The notes beneath the pieces were generated by a model. It saw nothing but the letters and a program-made list of their open reading frames with translations. It was not told the origin of the DNA and did not search any database. A stretch of 10,349 nucleotides of DNA. It comes from Cytophagales bacterium (GTDB lineage Bacteria; Bacteroidota; Bacteroidia; Cytophagales; Cyclobacteriaceae). The DNA lies in assembly GCA_029262935.1 (NCBI GenBank), contig JAJCYK010000638.1:1-10349 (forward strand). The letters run 5' to 3'. Both the position numbers and the translations under genes were made by a program. Of this stretch, positions 1 to 6,741 are shown in pieces; positions within the stretch are counted from its first letter, which is position 1, and each line of letters begins with the position of its first letter.

Positions 1-141
1 GTCTTTCCTGCTTTAACATTTGCTAGGGGTAATTTCTAATAGTAAATAAGTAATGCCATGGTGTTCTTAAGGGTCTTCAATTTAGTTATTTTTTTCGTTT
101 CCGTATTTCAAGAAAATTCTCTTCATACCTTCAATTGGTTG

Positions 142-237
142 TGCAAATACCTGCATTATCTTAAATAATTAACGCAAAGATGGGGAGATAAGTGTGCGTA
201 AACCTGCAAAATAGTGCAAGTAATATTTGAAAATGCA
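142..237. promoter_or_regulatory. Phased TGCA motifs upstream of susC (candidate operator)
   Basis: Two identical-architecture dyads, TGCA-N6-TGCA, lie at 142-155 and 205-218. Their offset is 63 bp, close to six helical turns. A related TGCG at 195-198 precedes the second dyad by 10 bp, and another TGCA is at 234-237. ACCTGCA occurs twice (149-155, 202-208). Same-face spacing upstream of a susC gene is what a dimeric or multimeric regulator site would look like. No regulator gene is in the window, so the factor is unknown. The rest of 1-293 shows no gene. Confidence 0.35.
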
Positions 238-256
238 GTATTTATTGTCACTTTTA
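226..256 (+). promoter_or_regulatory. Weak candidate Bacteroidota-type promoter for susC
   Basis: TTTG at 226-229 could be the -33 element. It is followed after 19 nt by CACTTTTA (249-256), a poor match to the -7 consensus TAnnTTTG (four of six defined bases). Spacing and distance to the ATG at 294 are reasonable, and it lies just downstream of the phased TGCA motifs. This is a weak call resting on position as much as on sequence. Confidence 0.2.
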
Positions 257-293
257 CTGTTAACTAAATTATTTAATCAATTAATTCAAACAT

Positions 294-3200
294 ATGAAGA
301 GATTACTACTTCTCTATTCGCTATTGTCGTTGGTATTTGTAATACCAGCCATGGCACAGCAGCAGGCGATATCCGGACAGGTTACCGCTTCCGATGATGG
401 ATCTCCACTTCCTGGAGTGAACATCATAATACAAGGCACTACCAATGGAACGATTTCCGACTTAGATGGAAACTACAAATTAAACGTTCCTTCAGGTGGT
501 GTTACCTTAGTGTTTTCATTTGTTGGCTATCAGAATTTGATAGTAGAAACAGGTGGAAGGTCATCAATAACCGTAGAGCTCATATCCGATGTCTCAACTT
601 TGGACGAGGTTGTGGTTACAGCATTTGGAATTGAGCGACAGCAAAAAGCTTTGGGATACTCAGTAACTGAAGTAAAAGGTGAAAGCTTAAGTGAGGCCAG
701 GGAAAACAATGTGGTTAACTCGCTTGCAGGTCGCGTGGCCGGTGTAGCAGTAAGCTCACCCGCATCTGGTCCTGCGGCTTCCAGCCGGGTGGTAATTAGA
801 GGCAACTCTTCAATTACGGGTAACAACCAACCGCTTTATGTGGTAGACGGGGTACCCGTTGACAACTCCAATCTAGGAGCCGCTGGTATGTGGGGAGGAA
901 AAGATCTAGGAGATGGTATATCCAGTTTGAATCCTGATGACATAGAGTCCATGTCTGTACTTAAAGGACCCACGGCTTCTGCCTTATACGGTTCTCGAGG
1001 TCAAAACGGAGTTATATTGATTACCACCAAAAGAGGTAAGGCCGGAGACGGCATTGGCGTGGAGATCAACAGCAACTTCCTTTTTGAGGATCCTTTATTG
1101 GGCGAGTATGAAGAGTTTCAATATCAGTTTGGTGCAGGTACGGGAGGTTTAGCTCCGGCTGACCAAGATGAGGCTATTTCCTTTAATCGAGGCAGCAGCT
1201 GGGGAGCACCCATTGCTGGACAAAGCGTAATACAGTACGATGGTGTCAGTCGACCATATAGTGCCCAGAGAAACAACATCAAGGATTTTTACGAAACAGG
1301 TCGGACGCTTACCAATACGGTGGCTTTAACTGGCGGAAACGAAAGTGCCAACTTTAGATTCTCTGCGTCCTATTTGGATAATGAGGGATTGGTGCCAGAA
1401 AGTGGTTTGGAGCGTTATACCTTTAATCTTAGAGGTTCCGCGCAACTAAGTGAAAAACTCTATACGGATGTTAAGTTGAACTACATTCAGGAAACTGCCG
1501 ACAATCGGCCATCACTTTCTGACACACCAGAAAACCCGGGTTTGGTTATCCCTGAACTAGCCTCAACTACTAGCATTAATACTTTAAGGAATTACGAAGA
1601 TGAGTCCGGAGCAGAAATTCCCTGGAATGGTTCCATCTTTCGTACCAATCCTTACTGGGGTATTTTTGAGCAATCCAACTTAGATACTAAAAATAGAATG
1701 TTGGGATTCGCTTTGTTGCGATATGAATTTACTGATTGGTTATCTATACAAGCAAGAACAGGAACGGATCAGTACACGTTGCGACAAACTGATATTGATG
1801 GATTTGGCACCAGTTATGTGCCCGAAGGACGTATCACGCAAATTAACTGGGACGTAAAAGAGAGAAACTCTGACTTCTTGATACAACTTGATAAAAACAT
1901 TAATGAAGATTTTCGTTTATCAGGTAGCTTTGGAGCCAATCATAGAACCCAACGTTCAGAGTTATTGCGAATTTCTGGAAATGATTTCTTCACTCCGGAT
2001 TTTCAGGATATAACCAATACGAAAAGTCAATCCACTGAAAACAGGATTGCTAGTCAGAAAGAAGTGAACTCTTTATACGGAGCGTTACAAGTAGGTTACA
2101 AGAATGTATTGTTCTTAGAGATGACTGCTAGAAATGACTGGTCTTCTACTTTAACCAATCCTTTAGATCCAGATGGATCTGACAACAGCTTCTTTTATCC
2201 CTCAGCTAGTTTAAGTTTTGCCTTCACCGATGCTTTCGAGATTGGATGGGCACCACTAACCTTTGGTAAAATTCGGGTATCAGCAGCTCGAGTAGGAAAT
2301 GATAGCGAAGATCCATACGTGCAGTTGTTAACTTATTCATTGATTCAACCGCCATTTAATGGTCAAGGTCTAGGGCAGATCGGAACGGATAGAATCCCTA
2401 ATTCTACATTGAGGCCCGAAGAAAATAAAGCGGTGGAAGTAGGAGCCGATTTAAGATTCTTCAACAACCGGTTTGGTGTAGACTTCTCTTGGTACTTACA
2501 ACGAGCTGAGGATTTGATCATTCCAGTTAACGTATCTCAAACTTCAGGATTTAATTCATCTGTGGTAAATGCCGGTGAATTGGAAAACAAAGGCGTTGAG
2601 TTGTTGTTGACTGGTACTCCGGTACAAACCGCTAGCGGTTTCCGATGGGACGTGGCGTTTAACTTCTCGAAAAATCAGAGCGAAGTACTTACTTTGAGAG
2701 ATCCCGTAGAACGTTTGACCATTGGTACGGCCCGATCTTTCGTAACAGTTGAAGCTCGAATAGGTGAGGCCTATGGCACCATTGTAGGCGCTCCTTATCG
2801 ACGTACTGCGGATGGTGAAATCATTTTTGATACCGATGGGACACCTTTGTTTGGTGAAGTTGAATATGATGCCAATGGAAACCCTGCTTTAGATGATGCT
2901 GGGAATGTGATCATTAATGAAAGAAAAGGTCTAGGCGTAGCTAATCCAGATTGGATTGGGGGTATCTCCAATACCTTTACTTACAAAGGATTTACTTTAA
3001 GTACGCTTATTGATATTAGGTCTGGTGGAGAAATTTATTCTCAAACCAATGCGATTGCGTATTCCAATGGAAATCACATCAACACCTTAGAAGGTCGTGA
3101 AGCATTTTATGCAGGCACGGGCGGTGTAGTTGGACAGGGTGTAGTTAATAATGGCACCTTGGAAAACCCAGAATTTGCGCCTAATACTACGATAGTTGAT

Positions 3201-3494
3201 CCAGAAACTTATTTCGGAAGTTTACCTGACGAAGAGTTTGTTTACGACGCAGGTTTTATCAAAATGCGGCAAATCGTCCTTGGATATAATTTGCCTTCCT
3301 CATTGATAAAGAACACGCCGTTTCAAGGAATCAAAGTATCACTAGTGGGTAGGAATTTATTCTTCATTCACAAAAGTGTAGACAACATTGATCCTGAGTC
3401 TACTTATTCAAGTCGCAATGATGCTCAAGGATTTGAGTACGGAACATTGCCTACAGCGAAAAGTTTTGGATTTAACATCAACATTAAACTGTAA
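294..3494 (+). CDS. SusC/RagA-family TonB-dependent outer-membrane receptor
   Basis: Outer-membrane beta-barrel transporter that, with its SusD partner, imports oligosaccharides or other large nutrients using TonB energy. The 1066 residues fit the family's usual length. A signal peptide covers residues 1-21 (basic start, Leu-rich core, AMA before QQQ). A carboxypeptidase-regulatory-like beta-sandwich follows at about 25-98 (GVNIIIQGTTNGTISDLDG, FSFVGYQ). Then comes the SusC signature DEVVVTAFGIERQQKALGYS at 104-123 and the plug domain to about 250 (VVIRGNSS, PLYVVDGVPVDN, VLKGPTASALYGSRGQNGVILITTKRG). The rest is the barrel, ending in an alternating strand with terminal FGFNINIKL. The start is set by the signal peptide; no Shine-Dalgarno is evident. 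The susD-like gene follows after 26 bp, so they are surely co-transcribed. The substrate cannot be read from sequence; a GH18 chitinase nearby makes chito-oligosaccharides one guess. Confidence 0.96.
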   Translation: MKRLLLLYSLLSLVFVIPAMAQQQAISGQVTASDDGSPLPGVNIIIQGTTNGTISDLDGNYKLNVPSGGVTLVFSFVGYQNLIVETGGRSSITVELISDVSTLDEVVVTAFGIERQQKALGYSVTEVKGESLSEARENNVVNSLAGRVAGVAVSSPASGPAASSRVVIRGNSSITGNNQPLYVVDGVPVDNSNLGAAGMWGGKDLGDGISSLNPDDIESMSVLKGPTASALYGSRGQNGVILITTKRGKAGDGIGVEINSNFLFEDPLLGEYEEFQYQFGAGTGGLAPADQDEAISFNRGSSWGAPIAGQSVIQYDGVSRPYSAQRNNIKDFYETGRTLTNTVALTGGNESANFRFSASYLDNEGLVPESGLERYTFNLRGSAQLSEKLYTDVKLNYIQETADNRPSLSDTPENPGLVIPELASTTSINTLRNYEDESGAEIPWNGSIFRTNPYWGIFEQSNLDTKNRMLGFALLRYEFTDWLSIQARTGTDQYTLRQTDIDGFGTSYVPEGRITQINWDVKERNSDFLIQLDKNINEDFRLSGSFGANHRTQRSELLRISGNDFFTPDFQDITNTKSQSTENRIASQKEVNSLYGALQVGYKNVLFLEMTARNDWSSTLTNPLDPDGSDNSFFYPSASLSFAFTDAFEIGWAPLTFGKIRVSAARVGNDSEDPYVQLLTYSLIQPPFNGQGLGQIGTDRIPNSTLRPEENKAVEVGADLRFFNNRFGVDFSWYLQRAEDLIIPVNVSQTSGFNSSVVNAGELENKGVELLLTGTPVQTASGFRWDVAFNFSKNQSEVLTLRDPVERLTIGTARSFVTVEARIGEAYGTIVGAPYRRTADGEIIFDTDGTPLFGEVEYDANGNPALDDAGNVIINERKGLGVANPDWIGGISNTFTYKGFTLSTLIDIRSGGEIYSQTNAIAYSNGNHINTLEGREAFYAGTGGVVGQGVVNNGTLENPEFAPNTTIVDPETYFGSLPDEEFVYDAGFIKMRQIVLGYNLPSSLIKNTPFQGIKVSLVGRNLFFIHKSVDNIDPESTYSSRNDAQGFEYGTLPTAKSFGFNINIKL

Positions 3495-3520
3495 GGCCAG
3501 CGCATTAAAGTGATAGAATT

Positions 3521-4996
3521 ATGAAAGCAATAAAAAAGATAAAATACTTAATATTAGCCTTAGCAATGGTGGTAAGTACAAATTCTTGTACAGACGATTT
3601 TGCAGAGCTAAATACGAATCCAAATCAAAGCCCTGATTTAGATATAGGATTCCAGTTTGCCAGGGCGTTGCTTCAATCTTCAGACAACAGATTTGAATAT
3701 TGGAGATCCAATTTGATCTACCCTACTGCCTTAGCGCAGCAAGCATCTCAAACTTGGTGGACAGGTAATACTTACGGTCTTAACGACCAATGGACTGGCG
3801 CTTGGTGGGGTACCTACTACACCGGATATGGTAAGAACTTAGTTGATTTGATCAACCGAGTGGACCCCAGCACGGATGTGAATACGTTATCTGCCGCCAG
3901 ACTATGGAGAGCGCATTTATTTCAAAGATTAACAGATTTATATGGTGATGCTCCTTGGTTTGAGGCCGGTAAAGGTTTTATTGACCAGAACTTTAGCCCC
4001 GCGTATGATACCCAGGAGGCCATTTATACGGACCTTTTAAAAGAGGTAACGGAAGCTGTAGCTGCATTTAATGACGGCTCCAACCCAGTAGCGGGCGATG
4101 TGATCTATTCCGGTGACCTAGACAAGTGGAGAAAGTTTGGAAATTCCTTGCGCCTGCGTTTGGCTATGCGACTTACGAAAGTTGATCCAGCCACGGCCCA
4201 AGCAGAAGCTTCTGCTGCGTTTGCCGCTGGTGTAATGGAAAGCTTAGATGACCAACCTGTTATGTTCCATGACGATGATCGTCGTAATGGTAACTCTGCA
4301 GTGGTACAAGCAGATCATTTTAGATTGATGGAGCCCTTTGTGGAGTACCTAAAGTCTACTAATGATCCTCGACTGTCCATTTACGGTGGAGTATATGACG
4401 GAGGTGATTTAACAGCAACACCACCTGCTAATTTCTTAGGTATGGCGGTTGGAGCTCAAACGAATGAAGACGGTATCGCGCAAATTCAACTGGATCATTT
4501 CCGACCAAATGATGTTCCCTACATTCATTATCGTTATGTAGAAGTTGAATTATTACTGGCCGAAGCGGCTTTAAGAGGCTGGATTGGTACGGATCCAGCA
4601 GACCATTATGCCAATGGAGTAAGAGCCGGTATGGATATGTGGTCAATTTATCCAGGGAACCCTACGGTAGCTTCAGCAGATGTTGATGCCTATTTATTGG
4701 CCAACCCTTATGACAACGGTTCATTTGACGCCAGTATGGAAAGCATTCACATGCAATTCTGGTCGTCCATGTTTATGAATGGATTTGAATCGTGGGCGAA
4801 TTGGAGACGAACAGGAATACCTGTCCTGACTCCCAGCGACCACCCCTCAAGGACCATTTCTACTGTGCCTCGAAAAATGCCCTACCCTGTAAGAGAGTCT
4901 GGTGATAATGAAGAGAATTTTAGACAGGCAGTGGCCCGTCAAAGCGCTACCGGATCTAATGATCTAAGCGGTAGGGTTTGGTGGGATTCTGAATAA
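3521..4996 (+). CDS. SusD/RagB-family surface glycan-binding lipoprotein (SusD-like_2 type)
   Basis: Cell-surface lipoprotein that caps the SusC barrel and captures the substrate. The signal peptide ends in a lipobox-like TNSC with Cys23 as the lipidated residue, followed by acidic TDDF, consistent with surface export in Bacteroidota. Family marks are FAELNTNPNQ (27-36), an aromatic-rich stretch at about 78-103 with several Trp and Tyr, LWRAHLFQRLTDLYGDAPW (TPR-like helices), DKWRKFGNSLRLRLAMRL, the C-terminal GFESWANWRRTG (421-432) and RKMPYP (451-456), ending GRVWWDSE. The pattern fits the SusD-like_2 group more than classical starch SusD. At 491 residues it is complete. It lies 26 bp after susC on the same strand and is followed by a strong terminator, so the two genes form a closed operon. 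Ligand unknown. Confidence 0.94.
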   Translation: MKAIKKIKYLILALAMVVSTNSCTDDFAELNTNPNQSPDLDIGFQFARALLQSSDNRFEYWRSNLIYPTALAQQASQTWWTGNTYGLNDQWTGAWWGTYYTGYGKNLVDLINRVDPSTDVNTLSAARLWRAHLFQRLTDLYGDAPWFEAGKGFIDQNFSPAYDTQEAIYTDLLKEVTEAVAAFNDGSNPVAGDVIYSGDLDKWRKFGNSLRLRLAMRLTKVDPATAQAEASAAFAAGVMESLDDQPVMFHDDDRRNGNSAVVQADHFRLMEPFVEYLKSTNDPRLSIYGGVYDGGDLTATPPANFLGMAVGAQTNEDGIAQIQLDHFRPNDVPYIHYRYVEVELLLAEAALRGWIGTDPADHYANGVRAGMDMWSIYPGNPTVASADVDAYLLANPYDNGSFDASMESIHMQFWSSMFMNGFESWANWRRTGIPVLTPSDHPSRTISTVPRKMPYPVRESGDNEENFRQAVARQSATGSNDLSGRVWWDSE

Positions 4997-5015
4997 ACAA
5001 TACAGTTTAGTTTGT

Positions 5016-5062
5016 AAACAAGTAAGGCGAGTTTTCGGATTTGCCTTATTTGTTTCTCTTTT
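5016..5062 (+). terminator. Intrinsic terminator after the susCD pair
   Basis: The arms AAACAAGTAAGGC (5016-5028) and GCCTTATTTGTTT (5043-5055) pair over 13 bp with one G-T wobble around a 14-nt loop. A pyrimidine tract ending in TTTT (5056-5062) follows. It starts 20 bp after the susD stop codon. This ends the susCD transcript and separates it from cutC. Confidence 0.75.
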
Positions 5063-5106
5063 AGGGTATCTTAAATATTTGTGATTTTAGAGGATTTGCC
5101 TTATTT
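5037..5106. repeat. 15-bp direct repeat in the susD-cutC spacer
   Basis: GGATTTGCCTTATTT occurs at 5037-5051, inside the terminator hairpin, and exactly again at 5092-5106, 55 bp downstream. The second copy lacks the partner arm and cannot form the same hairpin by itself, although its GCCTTATTT could compete for the terminator's 5' arm. It may be a local duplication or a repeated binding site. Confidence 0.5.
5049..5081 (+). promoter_or_regulatory. Candidate Bacteroidota promoter for cutC
   Basis: TTTG at 5049-5052 is followed after 21 nt by AATATTTG at 5074-5081. This matches the -33 TTTG / -7 TAnnTTTG architecture with only the first -7 base off. The -33 element sits inside the 3' arm of the susCD terminator. 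It predicts a leader of about 100 nt before the ATG at 5187. Moderate to weak, since short AT-rich motifs recur by chance. Confidence 0.35.
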
Positions 5107-5186
5107 TTATCTTACTCCTCCAGCCTTTGCCCAATTTAGATTGATTCTTAAACCTAGTGTTTGGGTGCCACTAGTTCATTAGTCAC

Positions 5187-5948
5187 ATGAGTATAGACCA
5201 TATTAATATAGAAGTATGCTGTTATAGTATTGCGTCTGCTCAAGCAGCTTTTCAAGCCGGCGCAGATCGCATTGAACTGTGCGATAATCTTTTTGAAGGG
5301 GGTACCACCCCTAGTACCGGAACCATGAAGTTGGTCAGGAACCTTGTTGACACCAAATTGTATACCATGATAAGGCCCCGAGGAGGAGATTTCCTTTACA
5401 CGGACTTGGAGATGGAAGCCATGCTTATGGATATTGAGGCTGCAAAGGCGATACAATTGGATGGCATAGTATTGGGTGTATTAAAAAAGAACGGCACTTT
5501 GGATACCGAGCGGATGAAGGAGCTTATTGAAGCTGCTAAGCCTCTTGAGATTACTTTACATCGGGCTTTTGATCTTACCATTGATCCCTTTCAAGCTTTG
5601 GAAGATGCTATTGGCTTAGGAGTAGATAGGATTCTAACTTCTGGCCAAAAAACCAATGCTTTTGATGGCATCCCCTTGATCAAGTCACTGGTGGAATTAG
5701 CCGGAGACACCTTGAGTATCATGCCGGGTTCAGGAATAAACGAAGGGAACGTCTGTGATATCATTTCTCAAACAGGTGCCCATGAATTCCATGTTTCAGC
5801 AAAAAACTCTAAAGCCAGTTTAATGGAATTTAAACCAGCAGAAATTAGCCTGGGGGACTCCCGCTTCTCAGAATATTCCATGGAGGTAGCGGACGCCCAA
5901 AGAATCACACATTACCGTCAATTGACTAAGAACTTAGTCAATTATTAA
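5187..5948 (+). CDS. cutC: CutC-family TIM-barrel protein
   Basis: Cytoplasmic TIM-barrel protein of the CutC family, annotated historically as copper homeostasis; its biochemical activity is not established. No signal peptide is present, and the 253-residue length fits the family. Diagnostic segments run in order: IEVCCYS (8-14), GADRIELC (25-32), EGGTTPS (37-43), IRPRGGDF (62-69), DGIVLGVL (92-99), TLHRAFD (123-129), DRILTSG (147-153), IMPGSGIN (178-185) and EFHVSA (200-205). The ATG at 5187 places the first barrel strand at residue 8, as expected, so no earlier start is needed. No clear Shine-Dalgarno is present; a 6-bp inverted repeat (CTAGTG/CACTAG, 5154-5174) lies just upstream. It is separated from susD by a terminator and converges on the chitinase-linked secreted protein, overlapping it by 4 bp. 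A role in sugar metabolism rather than copper handling is my inference from neighbours. Confidence 0.93.
   Translation: MSIDHINIEVCCYSIASAQAAFQAGADRIELCDNLFEGGTTPSTGTMKLVRNLVDTKLYTMIRPRGGDFLYTDLEMEAMLMDIEAAKAIQLDGIVLGVLKKNGTLDTERMKELIEAAKPLEITLHRAFDLTIDPFQALEDAIGLGVDRILTSGQKTNAFDGIPLIKSLVELAGDTLSIMPGSGINEGNVCDIISQTGAHEFHVSAKNSKASLMEFKPAEISLGDSRFSEYSMEVADAQRITHYRQLTKNLVNY
5920..5943. terminator. Inverted repeat in the 3' end of cutC, candidate bidirectional terminator
   Basis: Eleven-base arms AATTGACTAAG (5920-5930) and CTTAGTCAATT (5933-5943) are exact reverse complements around a central AA, so a 4-nt loop with a 10-bp stem is realistic. It encodes the last residues of CutC, before its stop. 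Read on the minus strand it begins right after the stop codon of the convergent gene. No T-tract follows in either direction, so it may act as a transcript-end stabiliser, or with Rho, rather than as a classical intrinsic terminator. Confidence 0.45.
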
Positions 5949-6691
5949 GGTTTGTCTTGAGCTAATTGATTGTAGCGGCTGATGATCTTTATTAAATCTT
6001 CTTCTGTGCTATAAACTAATCGTTCGTCTTTTATATATGACATCATTTCTTCTCTAAGACCTTCGAATAGGTATTCATTTTTCTTACGGCCTTTTTCTAC
6101 TTCGAATAGTTCGTTGCCTTTTCGCACAAAATAGCTCTTTTCTTTTTTAAGTCGATCGTCGCGGTTACCTGCGTTTAGTTGAGGTAAATAGTTTGACTCT
6201 ATCAGCTTAATACTGGTTTTCGTTATTAAACCAAGTGAACCATCTACTAATACTTCCAACAGCCCCACTAATTTGGTGCCCTTATATTTGTAGTTGGTAT
6301 TATTTACAAACAATACATTCCTATCACTTTCTGGGTCGAGCCATTGCCCTTTTCGGATGCGATTTCCTTTTAGTACTTTGACCTCTCCATCCAATTTGAT
6401 TTCCATTTGCTCATTAAGTAGATCATAACGGAGCCATTGGTCGGATATCTTTTGATTGGTTATCAATTCAACGCTGCCCATGCGCCAATTGTCATAAACA
6501 AAGGTGGTGCCTTTAACTTCAGTAGGGGGGAGTGGAATTTCTATTATTTTGCCATCTAGGTCTTCTCCATATAACGGCCTGGTCACAACTGGGTTGGTTA
6601 GCCCATTGTTTTGCGAGGAAACAGGCAACGCTATAGGGCACATTATTGTAAGCAGAGAAATTCTCCAAAGCACTTTACGTATTCCAGTCAT
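5945..6691 (-). CDS. Secreted or periplasmic protein of unknown function
   Basis: A 248-residue protein I cannot assign to a named domain. An N-terminal signal peptide is likely: basic residues at 5-10, hydrophobic stretch about 11-24, and a possible cleavage near SS/QNN (25-27). The mature part alternates short beta-type segments with polar turns: GTTFVYDNWRMGSVELI (61-77), LRYDLLNEQMEIKLDGEVKV (87-106) and GLLEVLVDGSLGLI (143-156). A Lys/Arg/Glu-rich C-terminal section follows (about 176-235), including YFVRKGNELFEVEKGRKKNEY. The run WLRYDLLNEQMEIK resembles a recurrent pattern in uncharacterised Bacteroidota secreted proteins; this is from memory, not a search. It lies 50 bp downstream of the GH18 gene on the same strand, so co-transcription is likely, with a palindrome in the spacer. 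Its stop codon overlaps that of cutC in a shared TTAA. No Shine-Dalgarno is seen; the start is chosen because it yields the signal peptide. Confidence 0.8.
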   Translation of the reverse strand: MTGIRKVLWRISLLTIMCPIALPVSSQNNGLTNPVVTRPLYGEDLDGKIIEIPLPPTEVKGTTFVYDNWRMGSVELITNQKISDQWLRYDLLNEQMEIKLDGEVKVLKGNRIRKGQWLDPESDRNVLFVNNTNYKYKGTKLVGLLEVLVDGSLGLITKTSIKLIESNYLPQLNAGNRDDRLKKEKSYFVRKGNELFEVEKGRKKNEYLFEGLREEMMSYIKDERLVYSTEEDLIKIISRYNQLAQDKP

Positions 6692-6713
6692 AATATTAAA
6701 TGTTTATCCGAGT

Positions 6714-6727
6714 AGGTAGCGCTACCT
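6714..6727. promoter_or_regulatory. 14-bp perfect palindrome between chitinase and downstream gene
   Basis: AGGTAGCGCTACCT is a perfect palindrome in the 50-bp spacer between the chitinase stop and the start of the secreted protein. It is one of the more GC-rich short stretches in an AT-rich gap. It could be a protein-binding operator, or in RNA a 5-bp stem with a GCGC loop that affects processing or translation of the second gene. No poly-T follows, so a terminator is unlikely. Confidence 0.4.
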
Positions 6728-6741
6728 GTTGAGTGCTTTGA

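Noticed and set aside
530..826. Minus-strand frame inside susC
   Set aside because: It is antisense to the conserved plug region of the SusC protein.
5154..5456. Minus-strand frame across the start of cutC
   Set aside because: It lies antisense to well-conserved CutC motifs and encodes no recognisable protein.
6504..6719. Plus-strand frame antisense to the secreted protein's N-terminus
   Set aside because: The minus-strand frame is longer, has a signal peptide and is in operon position; the plus-strand frame has none of these.
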